NCBI GenBank assembly: GCA_002840715.1
Contig: PHBW01000008.1
Coordinates: 1 to 64,000 of the forward strand
Source: Chloroflexi bacterium HGW-Chloroflexi-4
Lineage (GTDB): Bacteria; Chloroflexota; Anaerolineae; Anaerolineales; Anaerolineaceae
DNA: 64,000 bases
Direction of reading: 5' to 3'
Position 1 is the first letter of the stretch. The number at the start of each line of letters is the position of its first letter. The position numbers and the translations under genes were made by a program. This document shows, one piece after another, positions 1-9,206 of this stretch. The notes beneath the pieces were generated by a model. The model saw only the letters and a program-made list of their open reading frames with translations. It was not told the origin of the DNA and did no database searches.

Positions 1-1
1 C

Positions 2-871
2 GTGCGCGCCCGTAATGTCAACAATGCCGCTGGCCCTTGGGCAGCCTACCGCTATTTCACCATCGACACCACTCCTCCAGCTGCGCCTGTGCTCTCTACA
101 CCCGAATACAATGCCTCCGGAATTCGCACTATGCCCACATTCACATGGCTGGCTTCACCAACTGCCAACGCGTACGAATTCCAATATGATAATGATTCTA
201 ATTTTGCTAATCCAGTTACTTATACATCGCCTTTATTAACTGCCATCAGCCACAAACCGAGTTCGGCCATGTCTATTGGAACTTGGTACTGGCGCGTGAG
301 AGCTCGTGATGCTGTTGGCAACTGGGGCGCCTGGAGTGAACATCGGCTATTAACCATCCTTCCACCTGCCGTTACCAATGGCAACTTTGAATCCGCAGCT
401 TATTCATGGTCAGAATCTTCTAGCTGGGGTTATCCTCTCGTCACCTCCAGCCTTAATATTTCAGCTCACAGCGGATCTTATGCTGCCTGGCTAGGTGGAG
501 ATGATAATGAGACTTCAATCTTGACCCAGACCGGTATCAACATGAGCGGAGCACGCTACCTGCACTATTGGTACATCATCGGCTCAAATGATGATTGCGG
601 GTATGACTACGCGTGGGTTTCTATAAATGCTACGACAGTTAAGACTTATAATCTTTGTTCGAGTAACAATACATCAGGCTGGCGACACGAGGTGATCGAC
701 CTGCAAAGTTACACCGGCAGTATTGTCGCGCTGCAATTCACGGCTTATACTGACTCCAGTTTCACCAGCAATTTCTTCGTGGATGATGTTTCGATCACAA
801 ATTCATCCTCCACACCAGTGACTGCAACACATACAATGACTGAATCAAATTTCGTTGAACCTAAGAAGTAA
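2..871 (+). CDS. C-terminal part of a large secreted repeat protein (5' truncated by window edge)
   Basis: The reading frame is open to the left edge, so the true start lies outside. Two related segments ending in RARNV..GPWAAYRYFTID and RARDAVGNWGAWSEHRLLTI, separated by TTPPAAPVL-type linkers, look like fibronectin-III/bacterial Ig-like repeats. From about residue 125 a separate domain starts at NGNFES and runs through SGWRHEVIDLQSYTG to FVDDVSI, which resembles jelly-roll carbohydrate-binding or MAM-like modules. No LPxTG or C-terminal membrane segment follows; the protein ends in a short Thr/Ser-rich tail. It is probably extracellular, with a role in adhesion or polymer binding; the substrate cannot be told. 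A good terminator follows. Confidence 0.6.
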   Translation: MRARNVNNAAGPWAAYRYFTIDTTPPAAPVLSTPEYNASGIRTMPTFTWLASPTANAYEFQYDNDSNFANPVTYTSPLLTAISHKPSSAMSIGTWYWRVRARDAVGNWGAWSEHRLLTILPPAVTNGNFESAAYSWSESSSWGYPLVTSSLNISAHSGSYAAWLGGDDNETSILTQTGINMSGARYLHYWYIIGSNDDCGYDYAWVSINATTVKTYNLCSSNNTSGWRHEVIDLQSYTGSIVALQFTAYTDSSFTSNFFVDDVSITNSSSTPVTATHTMTESNFVEPKK

Positions 872-921
872 CTGATAAAAATAACTGTGTGATATTAACA
901 AATAAGAAACAATATTATATG

Positions 922-954
922 AAAAAAGTGACCGTATTTTTGGTCACTTTTTTT
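922..954 (+). terminator. Rho-independent terminator after the secreted repeat protein
   Basis: A 12-bp arm AAAAAAGTGACC (922-933) pairs with GGTCACTTTTTT across an 8-nt loop and runs into a T tract. It sits about 50 bases after the stop codon. Confidence 0.85.
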
Positions 955-1405
955 CATTGTTACTGACCATACATCACAAGTAAAAAATGGCTGGTTTTAG
1001 CTTTGATCGTGAGAAGTTAATAAACTTGATGTTTAACGGACGAGTCAGGGGAAAAATTTATTTGACCCTGAGACGCGTATTGCAGTAGTGTAGTAATAAG
1101 AATGACCCTACTACGCTCCTTCATTATCGCAATATTGTTATCAGCCATACCTTGTTTCCTAGGTCCTACTTGGGTAATTGGGATAAACCTATAACACACT
1201 CTGCTTGTGGAGTTTTCAGTAACACCAATAATTCTTTTTCCCAAAAGAGTTTCAAAAACAATAGCAGCTGAAGCCTTTGTATTAAGTTCATTAGAATCAC
1301 TGATGCATTACCGTGGTTTGTTTACGAATATGTTTTGGAACATTGAAGTGCCAATGCAGACTTATTTGTAAGTGGCAAATCACCCCAAATGAGTCGGATT
1401 AAGAG
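955..1405. other. Intergenic stretch without a recognisable gene
   Basis: About 450 bases between the terminator of the first gene and the hyp promoter. It is AT-rich and has stops in all forward frames. One 75-codon minus-strand frame (1017-1244) extends upstream in frame to about codon -20 before meeting a stop, but has no ribosome binding site and no family I recognise. It may be a decayed gene. Confidence 0.5.
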
Positions 1406-1411
1406 TATAAT
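1406..1411 (+). promoter_or_regulatory. Putative -10 box of the hyp operon
   Basis: TATAAT at 1406-1411 lies only 9 bases before the hypA ATG, with no good -35. Transcription would start at about 1418, giving an essentially leaderless message. This agrees with the absence of a Shine-Dalgarno sequence before hypA. Confidence 0.5.
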
Positions 1412-1420
1412 TTCACCACT

Positions 1421-1783
1421 ATGCATGAATTATCAGTTACCGAGAGCCTGCTCAATTTGGCTCTTTCTCACGCCAATCAAGCAAATGCAACCAAAGTCAT
1501 TGCCATAAACATTGTGATTGGTAGGTTATCAAGCATCGTTGATGATTCCGTTCAGTTCTACTGGGATTTTGTGACAGAAGACAGCATCTGCGCCGGTGCC
1601 AAACTCAATTTTGACCGCCGCCCCGCGGTGCTGCACTGTGCAGATTGTGCCTCAGACTACACCATCGACCATGATCTAACCCCCTGCCCGAAATGCGGCG
1701 GTATGCGCACTACAATCATCAGCGGCGAGGAGTTTTTCCTCGACAGCATCGAAATCGAAAAAGAAGCGGAGAAAATCTCATGA
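1421..1783 (+). CDS. hypA: Hydrogenase maturation nickel metallochaperone HypA
   Basis: HypA delivers nickel, with HypB, to the large subunit of [NiFe]-hydrogenase. The 120-residue protein begins MHELSVTESL, the conserved N-terminus in which His2 is a nickel ligand, and carries two zinc-binding pairs, CADC and CPKC, near residues 73 and 89. Length is normal for the family. It is the first gene of a hypABFCDE operon and overlaps hypB by ATGA. No Shine-Dalgarno sequence precedes the start, and a -10 box lies only 9 bases upstream, so the mRNA is probably leaderless. No hydrogenase structural genes are present in the window. Confidence 0.97.
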   Translation: MHELSVTESLLNLALSHANQANATKVIAINIVIGRLSSIVDDSVQFYWDFVTEDSICAGAKLNFDRRPAVLHCADCASDYTIDHDLTPCPKCGGMRTTIISGEEFFLDSIEIEKEAEKIS

Positions 1784-2454
1784 GTGCCATCAGGGTGCCT
1801 GTGGTTGAAAAGATCTTCAGTACCAACGACAAAATCGCCAATCAGAACCGACAAAACTTAACAGATAAAAAAGTGCTTGCCATCAATTTGATGGCGTCGC
1901 CCGGAGCTGGAAAAACCAGCTTTATTTTGGAAACCATTAAGCGCCTGCAAGATCAGTTCCGCATTGGAGTGATCGAAGGGGATACTGCCCCTGTGACCAT
2001 TGATGCTGATAAGATCATCTCTGCAGGTATGCCGGCCGTCCAGATCAACACAGGCGGTGACTGCCACCTGGATGCCTCCATGATGGGCGATGGATTGGCT
2101 TCATTACCATTGGAAGATCTTGATCTTGTGATTGTTGAAAACGTAGGCAACTTGATTTGCCCTGCCGCATGGGATCTGGGGACACATTTCAACCTGCTGG
2201 TTGCCAGCGTTCCCGAAGGGGATGACAAGCCTTATAAATATCCCAACATCTACCGTGGACTTGAAATATTGATCATTAACAAGGTTGATCTTCAACCTTA
2301 TGTCGAATTCAAAATGGACTATTTCAGGCATGGTGTTGAAATGCTCAATCCTGGTTTGATCACCTTCCCGGTCTCATGCCGCACTGGTGAGGGCATGGAC
2401 GCCTGGATTGAATGGCTCTCAAAGAAGATCACCGATTTCAAAAATATCGTATGA
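1780..2454 (+). CDS. hypB: Hydrogenase nickel incorporation GTPase HypB
   Basis: HypB is a SIMIBI-class GTPase that powers nickel insertion into [NiFe]-hydrogenase. The start is set at 1780 because ATG there overlaps the hypA stop (ATGA) and gives a normal 224-residue protein; the frame is open further upstream inside hypA. The Walker A motif is ASPGAGKTS near residue 40, and the metal/dimer site GGDCHLDA and guanine-recognition motif NKVD are present. There is no His-rich N-terminal nickel-storage stretch. The stop overlaps the hypF start by ATGA. Confidence 0.97.
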   Translation: MSAIRVPVVEKIFSTNDKIANQNRQNLTDKKVLAINLMASPGAGKTSFILETIKRLQDQFRIGVIEGDTAPVTIDADKIISAGMPAVQINTGGDCHLDASMMGDGLASLPLEDLDLVIVENVGNLICPAAWDLGTHFNLLVASVPEGDDKPYKYPNIYRGLEILIINKVDLQPYVEFKMDYFRHGVEMLNPGLITFPVSCRTGEGMDAWIEWLSKKITDFKNIV

Positions 2455-4742
2455 ACACGAATGCAGCCGGGATAAAAATCAACGTCAGCGGCATTGTACA
2501 GGGCGTTGGCTTCAGACCCTTTGTTTATGCCACTGCCACCCGATTGCACCTCACAGGAAGCGTGTGGAATACCTCAAAAGGGGTTGAAATTGAAATTTTT
2601 GGAAACCTACATGATCTTGATCAATTTCTAATCGATCTTAAAGAAAAACATCCTGTTTTAGCGCGCATTGACCAGATCGAATCCTCTGCCATTCCCTTTC
2701 AAATTTTGACTGACTTTTCGATCAAAAGCAGCCAGGCTGAAGAAGGTCAATTTTTGCCTGTCTCACCTGATATGAGCATCTGCCCCGATTGCCTCAAAGA
2801 ATTATTTGACCCCAAGAATCGGCGATACCGCTATCCATTTATTAACTGCACCAACTGCGGCCCCCGCTTCTCGATCATCAAGAACATCCCCTACGACCGG
2901 CCGCTGACTACGATGGCTGATTTCAAATTGTGCCCTGCGTGCCAGGCAGAATACGACAATCCGCTAGACAGACGTTTTCACGCACAACCGGTTGCCTGTG
3001 CGGAATGTGGTCCGAGGCTGCAATTTATCAACCAGGGACAGATCATTGGTAAATATGAAGGGGCGCTTACGACTGCCCGGAAATTCATTGAAGACGGAAA
3101 AATCGTCGCCATTAAAGGACTTGGTGGGTATCACCTGGCTTGTAATGCATCAAATGAAGAGGCTGTTCAAAGTCTGCGTAGCCGCAAAAAACGTTCAGAT
3201 CGACCATTTGCATTGATGAGTTACAACCTGGAAACGATCAAAAAATTCTGTCACATAACAGATGAAGAGGCTGCAATTTTGCAATCTCCACAGCATCCGA
3301 TTGCTTTACTTACCAAAAGAGAAGATTGCAGTTTACCCGAGGCTTTGGCGCCAAACCAAAACCATTTGGGGTTTATGATTCCATATACTCCTCTGCATTA
3401 TTTATTGCTTGAACTTGATGAGGGTTTTCCAGAAGTGTTAGTGATGACAAGCGGCAACATGAGTGATGAACCCATCGCTTATGAAGATGAAGATGCTCGC
3501 GTACGAATGGCTGAAATTGCCGATGGTTTTTTGGTGCACAATCGTCCGATTCAAATGCGCGTGGATGATTCTGTGGTGAGAGTGGTTGAACAACAACCCT
3601 ATTTCTTGCGACGTTCACGCGGATATGCACCTGACCCGATTATTTTAAATGATGAAATTCCCCAAATGTTGGCTTGCGGCGCAGAATTAAAGAACACCTT
3701 TTGTCTCTCACGCAGTCATTACGCTTTTCTCAGCCATCACATCGGCGATCTTGAAAATTATGAGACCTTGAGTTCATTTGAAAATGGCATCCTACATTTT
3801 CAAAACCTTTTCCGGATTAAACCTCTAAAGATCGTTGTAGATTTGCACCCCGAATATCTTTCCACCAAATACGCTGTTGACCGAGCCTGCAAAGAGCAAC
3901 TGCCGCTCCTACAAGTGCAGCACCACCACGCACACCTGGCTGCATGTCTGGCAGACAATCATTGGGTGTCAGGTCAAGATGTAATTGGCTTGATCTTTGA
4001 CGGCACCGGATACGGCACGGATGGCAAGATTTGGGGCGGTGAGGTTTTGGTCGGAGAATATTCTTCGGTTAAACGCCGCTTTCATCTGGCAGAAACGATG
4101 CTACCCGGAGGAGATTCCGCTATACGCAACCCTTCTAAAATTGCATTATCAAACCTTTATTCAGCAGATCTGCCCTGGACAGAGGATTTGCCGCCTGTGC
4201 AAGCCTTGTCTGAGCAGGAGTTGGCTATTCTAAAAACACAACTAGAGAATCGACTCAACTGCCCTATTACAACGAGTATGGGCCGCCTATTTGATGCGGT
4301 GGCGTCTTTGGTTGGCATTCGCCAGATCGCAACTTATGAAGGTCAGGCTGCCATTGAGCTTGAAAATGTCTGCGATCCGCAAGAAGAAAATGCCTACAAA
4401 TTCACTTTGAATACCGATAATATTGAAACCGCAGAGGTATTTGATCATATCTTGTTAAACCTGCGCATGGGCATTTCAAAAAGCACCATTTCAGCCCGTT
4501 TTCACAACGGTCTGGCCAATTTATGTCTTGATATATGTAAAACCATCCAAAAGGAATCCGGTTTGCAAACCGTTGCCCTCTCAGGTGGAGTGTGGCAAAA
4601 TATTACCTTGTTGACTAAAACAACTACTCTGCTTCGCAACCAAGGATTTTCTGTTCTGCAGCATCATCAAGTACCTGCCAACGACGGCGGAATCGCACTC
4701 GGTCAATTAATGGTCGCCGCTGCGGCCAAAGAATCAAATTAG
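2451..4742 (+). CDS. hypF: Carbamoyltransferase HypF
   Basis: HypF converts carbamoyl phosphate and ATP into a carbamoyl adenylate and passes the carbamoyl group to HypE, the source of the cyanide ligands of the hydrogenase iron. Domains in order in the 763-residue protein: acylphosphatase (VQGVGFRPFVY near residue 15), two zinc fingers (CPDC..CTNCGPR and CPAC..CAECGPR, about 110-190), a YrdC-like domain (KGLGGYHLACNA), and a C-terminal Kae1-like domain with HHHAHLAACLADN and LSGGVWQN. Start 2451 was chosen because its ATG overlaps the hypB stop; an in-frame ATG at 2412 would add 13 residues inside hypB. Confidence 0.97.
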   Translation: MNTNAAGIKINVSGIVQGVGFRPFVYATATRLHLTGSVWNTSKGVEIEIFGNLHDLDQFLIDLKEKHPVLARIDQIESSAIPFQILTDFSIKSSQAEEGQFLPVSPDMSICPDCLKELFDPKNRRYRYPFINCTNCGPRFSIIKNIPYDRPLTTMADFKLCPACQAEYDNPLDRRFHAQPVACAECGPRLQFINQGQIIGKYEGALTTARKFIEDGKIVAIKGLGGYHLACNASNEEAVQSLRSRKKRSDRPFALMSYNLETIKKFCHITDEEAAILQSPQHPIALLTKREDCSLPEALAPNQNHLGFMIPYTPLHYLLLELDEGFPEVLVMTSGNMSDEPIAYEDEDARVRMAEIADGFLVHNRPIQMRVDDSVVRVVEQQPYFLRRSRGYAPDPIILNDEIPQMLACGAELKNTFCLSRSHYAFLSHHIGDLENYETLSSFENGILHFQNLFRIKPLKIVVDLHPEYLSTKYAVDRACKEQLPLLQVQHHHAHLAACLADNHWVSGQDVIGLIFDGTGYGTDGKIWGGEVLVGEYSSVKRRFHLAETMLPGGDSAIRNPSKIALSNLYSADLPWTEDLPPVQALSEQELAILKTQLENRLNCPITTSMGRLFDAVASLVGIRQIATYEGQAAIELENVCDPQEENAYKFTLNTDNIETAEVFDHILLNLRMGISKSTISARFHNGLANLCLDICKTIQKESGLQTVALSGGVWQNITLLTKTTTLLRNQGFSVLQHHQVPANDGGIALGQLMVAAAAKESN

Positions 4743-4751
4743 AGGTGTAGC

Positions 4752-5015
4752 ATGTGTCTTGCTGTCCCCGGAAAAATTATCGAAATCAACCCAACTCCCG
4801 CAGCCAAGATGGGCAAAGTGGATTTCGGCGGCGTCATCCGTGAGGTGTGCCTTGAAGCCGTACCAGAAGCAGAACTGGGCAATTATGTGATTGTGCATGC
4901 CGGCTTTGCTCTCAATACGCTCAGCGAACGCGAAGCCCAGGAGACTCTGGATGCATTACGGGAACTGGGTGATATTGAAGCAGAATTGATGTCCAACGAC
5001 CTCGAACAAGGATAA
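4752..5015 (+). CDS. hypC: Hydrogenase maturation chaperone HypC
   Basis: HypC is a small chaperone that with HypD carries the Fe(CN)2CO unit to the hydrogenase precursor. The 87-residue protein starts MCLAVPGKI; Cys2 is the conserved iron/HypD-binding residue. A GAGGTG ribosome site precedes the ATG. It lies 9 bases after hypF and 5 bases before hypD, consistent with co-translation of the HypC-HypD pair. Confidence 0.97.
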   Translation: MCLAVPGKIIEINPTPAAKMGKVDFGGVIREVCLEAVPEAELGNYVIVHAGFALNTLSEREAQETLDALRELGDIEAELMSNDLEQG

Positions 5016-5020
5016 ATCCC

Positions 5021-6121
5021 ATGAAATACCTGGATGAATTCCGCGACGCAGATCTAGTGAAAATTGTGATTGAAAAGATACACCGGGTGACAAAGCATCC
5101 CTGGGTGATCATGGAAATCTGCGGCGGTCAAACCCATTCGATCATGCAAAACGGCATTGATCAATTATTACCCCCTCAGGTTGAATTGGTGCACGGCCCC
5201 GGATGCCCTGTCTGTGTCACCTCGCTTGAATTGGTGGATAAAGCACTGGCGATTGCCAGTCTTCCCAATGTGATCATGTGCTCATTTGGCGATATGCTGC
5301 GCGTACCGGGTTCCGGAAATGATCTCTTTTCCATCCGAGCGGCAGGCGGACAGGTAAAAATTGTCTATTCCCCGCTGGATTCAGTCAAGATTGCCCAAGC
5401 CAACCCGGATATGGAAGTGGTCTTTTTCGCCGTAGGCTTTGAAACCACCGCACCTGCCAACTTGATGAGTGTCATTCAAGCCCAATCGCTAGGATTAAAG
5501 AATTTTTCGGTGCTGGTATCACAGGTTACCGTGCCGCCAGCCATGCATGCCATTTTAGGATCACCTGAGAACCGCGTGCAGGGCTTCTTAGCTGCGGGTC
5601 ATGTGTGTTCAGTGATGGGATTTCACGAATACATTCCCATTGCCGAAAAATATCGCATCCCAATTGTGGTAACCGGTTTTGAACCGTTGGATATTCTTAA
5701 TGGTATATTGATGACCGTAGAGCAGCTTGAAGCAGGGACCTTTGAGGTGCAAAACGGATATAACCGAGTAGTTTCAAAAGAAGGCAATCTACCTGCTCAG
5801 GCGTTGATCAATAAGGTATATATGCAGTGCGACCGAAATTGGCGCGGCATAGGTATGATCCCCATGAGCGGATGGTGCCTGCGACCTGAATATTCAGATT
5901 TTGACGCTGAACAACGTTTTTCGGTTGAAAATATCAAGACCAAAGAATCAGAAGTCTGCATCGCCGGTCAAATCTTGCAGGGGATTAAGAAACCACCCCA
6001 ATGCCCGGCTTTTGGCACCCTTTGCACTCCGGAAGCGCCATTAGGTGCTACCATGGTCTCATCAGAAGGCGCCTGTGCGGCTTATTACCGCTTTGCACGT
6101 TTTGAAAAGGAAAAATCATGA
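5021..6121 (+). CDS. hypD: Hydrogenase Fe-cyanide assembly protein HypD
   Basis: HypD is the iron-sulfur scaffold on which cyanide and CO are attached to iron. The 366-residue protein shows the family signatures CGGQTHSI and GPGCPVCV near the N-terminus and a C-terminal cysteine set ([34 protein letters not shown]) expected to bind the [4Fe-4S] cluster. Length is typical. It overlaps hypE by ATGA. Confidence 0.97.
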   Translation: MKYLDEFRDADLVKIVIEKIHRVTKHPWVIMEICGGQTHSIMQNGIDQLLPPQVELVHGPGCPVCVTSLELVDKALAIASLPNVIMCSFGDMLRVPGSGNDLFSIRAAGGQVKIVYSPLDSVKIAQANPDMEVVFFAVGFETTAPANLMSVIQAQSLGLKNFSVLVSQVTVPPAMHAILGSPENRVQGFLAAGHVCSVMGFHEYIPIAEKYRIPIVVTGFEPLDILNGILMTVEQLEAGTFEVQNGYNRVVSKEGNLPAQALINKVYMQCDRNWRGIGMIPMSGWCLRPEYSDFDAEQRFSVENIKTKESEVCIAGQILQGIKKPPQCPAFGTLCTPEAPLGATMVSSEGACAAYYRFARFEKEKS

Positions 6122-7188
6122 TCGCTGAAGAAAAGCCGGTTTCCATTCAGGGAGCTGTATGTGCCGTACCGCTGAGACATTATGACAAGATCGTCATGGG
6201 CCATGGGTCTGGCGGGCGCATGACCCAAGATTTGATCAAGCAGTGTTTTGCGCCTTACCTTTCGAATCCTGCCCTGGATGCCGGCAATGACTTTGCAACC
6301 CTCACTTCAAATGTAAATGGCCCCATGACAGTCAGCACCGATGCTCACATTGTCTCGCCTTTGGTCTTCCCCGGTGGGGATATCGGCAGCCTCGCTGTTT
6401 GCGGCACGGTCAATGATGTGGCTATGTCAGGCGCAGCACCCCTGGGGCTCACAGCGAGTTTTGTTCTCGAAGAAGGCTTATCCACTCAAATACTGGTTGA
6501 AATCGTCAAATCCATGGCAAAATCAGCTCTTGAAGCGGGTGTACCGATTGTGGCCGCCGACACTAAGGTGGTTGAACGCGGCAAGGCTGACGGTTTGTTT
6601 ATTTCAACAGCCGGTTTTGGGCATTTTCCAACTGTCTATACCATTGGAGGGGATCAAGCCAAACCGGGTGATGTGGTTTTAATCTCAGGCTCGCTGGGCG
6701 ATCACGGGATTGCCGTGTTGACCGCCCGGGGTGATTTGGCCTTTGAAACCCAGGTTGAATCAGATGTAGCCCCCCTAAACCACATGATCGAACAAATTTT
6801 GGCGGTCTCTCCGCACGTGCATGTGCTGCGAGACCCAACCCGCGGCGGGTTGGCCACCACGCTTAACGAAATCGCTGAACAAAGCCAGGTAAACATTACC
6901 ATTGATGAAAAATCAATCCCGGTTAAACCAGCCGTGCAAACCGCCTGCGAGATGCTCGGGTTCGATCCGCTGTATGTGGCAAATGAAGGCAAATTGATCG
7001 TGATTGTGCCTCAAAACGAAGCGGAAGTCGCATTGACAGCCATCCAGTCCAATAAATATGGCAAAGATGCCTGCATCATTGGCCGGGTCATGGAATCACC
7101 AGCGGGACGTGTTTTATTGAAAACTCAGATCGGCGCCACCCGCGTTTTGGATGTGATGGCAGGTGAAATGTTGCCCCGAATCTGTTAG
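6118..7188 (+). CDS. hypE: Carbamoyl dehydratase HypE
   Basis: HypE dehydrates the thiocarboxamide on its C-terminal cysteine to a thiocyanate, donating cyanide to iron on HypCD. The 356-residue AIR-synthase-like protein has [13 protein letters not shown] near residue 30, [15 protein letters not shown] in the middle, and ends PRIC, so the essential terminal cysteine is intact. It is the last hyp gene; 45 bases separate it from the methyltransferase, which may be read through from the same promoter because no terminator is visible. Confidence 0.97.
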   Translation: MIAEEKPVSIQGAVCAVPLRHYDKIVMGHGSGGRMTQDLIKQCFAPYLSNPALDAGNDFATLTSNVNGPMTVSTDAHIVSPLVFPGGDIGSLAVCGTVNDVAMSGAAPLGLTASFVLEEGLSTQILVEIVKSMAKSALEAGVPIVAADTKVVERGKADGLFISTAGFGHFPTVYTIGGDQAKPGDVVLISGSLGDHGIAVLTARGDLAFETQVESDVAPLNHMIEQILAVSPHVHVLRDPTRGGLATTLNEIAEQSQVNITIDEKSIPVKPAVQTACEMLGFDPLYVANEGKLIVIVPQNEAEVALTAIQSNKYGKDACIIGRVMESPAGRVLLKTQIGATRVLDVMAGEMLPRIC

Positions 7189-7233
7189 AATATTTGCATT
7201 ACATGAATTTTGAATCCACTCAACTGAGGCATT

Positions 7234-8034
7234 ATGAAAATTGACTTTCAAGAAACCACCAAAGATCTGGCCGTACGCATCGACATCCACTCCAAATTTG
7301 GAGCCAAAAACATCGATTCATGGATGCTCGACTTGATCAATCTTCAACCCAATGATGTGATCCTGGATGTGGGATGCGGTTCAGGAAAACAATGCTTTTC
7401 ATATTACGACCGATTGAACGGTAAAGCGGTCATAACCGGCGGCGACGTTTCAGATGACCTGCTCGACCAAGCCAGGGCAGAAGACAAACGCCGCAATTCA
7501 GGTATCACCTTTATGCATCTCGATTTCAACAAAGATTTTGCTCTTGAACGGAACATTTTTGATTTTGTTTCCTGTTGTTTTGCGATCTATTATGCCGAAA
7601 ACGTGCCCTTCACCATCAACGAAATGTATCGAGTCACAAAAAAGGGGGGCAGGCTATTTACCACCGGCCCCATGCCCCAAAACAAGCAGCTCTTTTACGA
7701 TATTATTCGTGAAGCCACAGGCAAAGAAATCCCCCTGATGCCCGGCAGTTCACGATTCTCAACTGAGTTCCTTTCCACCATAAAATCACTGTACTCCAAA
7801 GTTGATTTGCATCTGTTTGAAAATCCCCTCACCTTTGAATCCATTGAACCATACATGGATTACACGCGCGCTTCAATGTCCGAAGACCGCAAACTCTGGG
7901 GCAGCTTCTTCCAGGGCAAGGATGATTTTGAAAAAGTTATGCAGCAGATCACTGAAGTCGCACAGAAACGCCTCACCAAAGAAGGCAAACTGGTGATGAC
8001 CAAGGTGGTCGGCGGAATTCTGGCGACAAAATAG
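7234..8034 (+). CDS. Class I SAM-dependent methyltransferase, substrate unknown
   Basis: The 266-residue protein has the SAM-binding motif ILDVGCGSGKQ near residue 47, an acidic strand end GGDVSDDLL, and FDFVSCCFAIYYAENV, the usual motif IV region of Rossmann methyltransferases. The last 100 residues are less typical and may define the substrate. A GAGG site 5 bases before the ATG supports the start. It is followed directly by a PIG-L-type deacetylase, so the pair may modify a sugar-containing small molecule or glycolipid, but neither sequence shows which. Confidence 0.8.
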   Translation: MKIDFQETTKDLAVRIDIHSKFGAKNIDSWMLDLINLQPNDVILDVGCGSGKQCFSYYDRLNGKAVITGGDVSDDLLDQARAEDKRRNSGITFMHLDFNKDFALERNIFDFVSCCFAIYYAENVPFTINEMYRVTKKGGRLFTTGPMPQNKQLFYDIIREATGKEIPLMPGSSRFSTEFLSTIKSLYSKVDLHLFENPLTFESIEPYMDYTRASMSEDRKLWGSFFQGKDDFEKVMQQITEVAQKRLTKEGKLVMTKVVGGILATK

Positions 8035-8040
8035 GTGCCT

Positions 8041-8691
8041 ATGAACCACGATATGACTTTTTATGGAAAAAAAGTATGCTTCATCGGTGCCCACCCCGAC
8101 GATATAGAAATCGGATGCGGTGCTTTGATCGCCCATATTGCCAGCCAAACGGAAGTGAAATGCGTTACACTTTCAGACAATCAGAAGAATCCACTGCTGA
8201 CGAATGTGGTCAAAGAGCATTACAACAGCATGGCAGTGTTGGGTGTCCCTAAAGAGAATGTGATCGTAGGTCACTTTGAAACCCGCTGCTTCCCTGACCA
8301 ACGGCAGGAAATTCTGGAATACATGATCAAGCTAAACCATGATTTCAAGCCAGAGATCGTTTTCGTGCACACCAAGGCTGACATCCATCAAGACCACGCC
8401 ACGGTCACTGGTGAGGCGCTGCGTGCCTTTAGAGGCACCACAGTGATGGGGTTCGACGTCATCCGCAGCAGCTACGGCTTTTTCCCAAGTTTTTTGGTCG
8501 AGGTGACCGAAGCAGATGTGAAAAAGAAAATTGCCGCCATGGCAGAGTATCACACCTATGACAGCAAATACTATTTTGACCCAGTGGTCACCCGTGCCAC
8601 CTTGATTCGTCACGGTGCCCTGGCTGAACGCCCCTTTGCTGAAGGGTTTGACATCCTAAGGATCATTGGCGCATTTGGATGTGTGTCGTAG
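8041..8691 (+). CDS. PIG-L/LmbE family N-deacetylase
   Basis: This family contains zinc-dependent deacetylases acting on N-acetylglucosamine-type substrates (PIG-L, MshB, BshB). The metal-binding AHPDDIEIGCGA lies near residue 19 and a second motif HQDHATVTGEALRAF near residue 119, as expected. The ATG at 8041 is preceded by AGGTG; a GTG at 8035 directly after the methyltransferase stop is an alternative. The C-terminal segment ends without an extra domain. No glycosyltransferase or cysteine ligase is adjacent, so a mycothiol/bacillithiol role cannot be claimed. Confidence 0.85.
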   Translation: MNHDMTFYGKKVCFIGAHPDDIEIGCGALIAHIASQTEVKCVTLSDNQKNPLLTNVVKEHYNSMAVLGVPKENVIVGHFETRCFPDQRQEILEYMIKLNHDFKPEIVFVHTKADIHQDHATVTGEALRAFRGTTVMGFDVIRSSYGFFPSFLVEVTEADVKKKIAAMAEYHTYDSKYYFDPVVTRATLIRHGALAERPFAEGFDILRIIGAFGCVS

Positions 8692-8713
8692 GAAAATTTG
8701 AATTATTGATTCA

Positions 8714-8750
8714 GACCTCCGCGGTTTTGAAAACCGCGGAGGTCTTTTTT
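8714..8750 (+). terminator. Strong rho-independent terminator after the deacetylase
   Basis: Two 15-bp perfectly complementary arms (8714-8728 and 8730-8744), GC-rich in the centre, are followed by a run of seven T. It ends the hyp/methyltransferase/deacetylase transcription unit. Confidence 0.93.
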
Positions 8751-8768
8751 TACTTCTTCCAATAAAAA

Positions 8769-8803
8769 CAACCTTGAAAAGGCTTGAAACCTTGTCAAGG
8801 TTG
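8769..8803 (-). terminator. Terminator of the suf operon
   Basis: Arms CAACCTTGA (8769-8777) and TCAAGGTTG (8795-8803) flank a 17-nt loop. Read on the minus strand, the stem is followed by TTTTTATT. It lies about 70 bases beyond the Rieske gene stop and faces the plus-strand terminator at 8714. Confidence 0.7.
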
Positions 8804-8870
8804 ATTTTTATACCGAAGTATTGACCATATCCCCAATATCATGAATCAGAAATCGGGGTTTAAGTTAGCA

Positions 8871-9206
8871 TTAATGATCCATCCCTACCTCAAGATAATC
8901 GTCTTTGATCCGCACCTTATAAACCTTGATATCTGTCACCGCGGGGAATGATAACACCTTGCCGGTGCGAATGTCGAAACGGGCACCGTGGCGCGGACAG
9001 ATGATCTGCCCGCCTTCCAACTCGCCCTCACCGACTGGACCACTGTCATGGGTGCATTGATCTTCAATCGCGAGGTACTCTCCGTTTAACGCAAAGAGAA
9101 CTATCGGGTTGCCCTCGAGTTCAAAAAAAAGTCGTTCGCCATTGGGCACATCCGCTGCTTTGGCAATTTTGAAGTATTTTGTATCGTAGATCATCTCTTC
9201 GCTCAT
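8871..9206 (-). CDS. Rieske [2Fe-2S] ferredoxin-like protein of the suf operon
   Basis: A 111-residue soluble Rieske domain: CTHDSGPVGEG near residue 46 supplies the Cys-x-His pair and CPRHGARFD near residue 66 the Cys-x2-His pair. No transmembrane or signal segment. It resembles the small ferredoxins of ring-hydroxylating dioxygenases, but its position as last gene of a suf operon, overlapping sufU by ATGA, suggests an electron-transfer or cluster-linked role in Fe-S assembly. This placement is known from several Suf operons; its function there is not established. Confidence 0.9.
   Translation of the reverse strand: MSEEMIYDTKYFKIAKAADVPNGERLFFELEGNPIVLFALNGEYLAIEDQCTHDSGPVGEGELEGGQIICPRHGARFDIRTGKVLSFPAVTDIKVYKVRIKDDYLEVGMDH

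Noticed and set aside
1017-1244. 75-codon minus-strand open frame in an intergenic region
   Set aside because: No ribosome site, no recognised family, in-frame stop a short distance upstream. Mentioned only as a possible remnant.
8714-8803. Long inverted repeats as possible transposon ends
   Set aside because: They are two facing rho-independent terminators with T runs; no transposase or target duplication is present.
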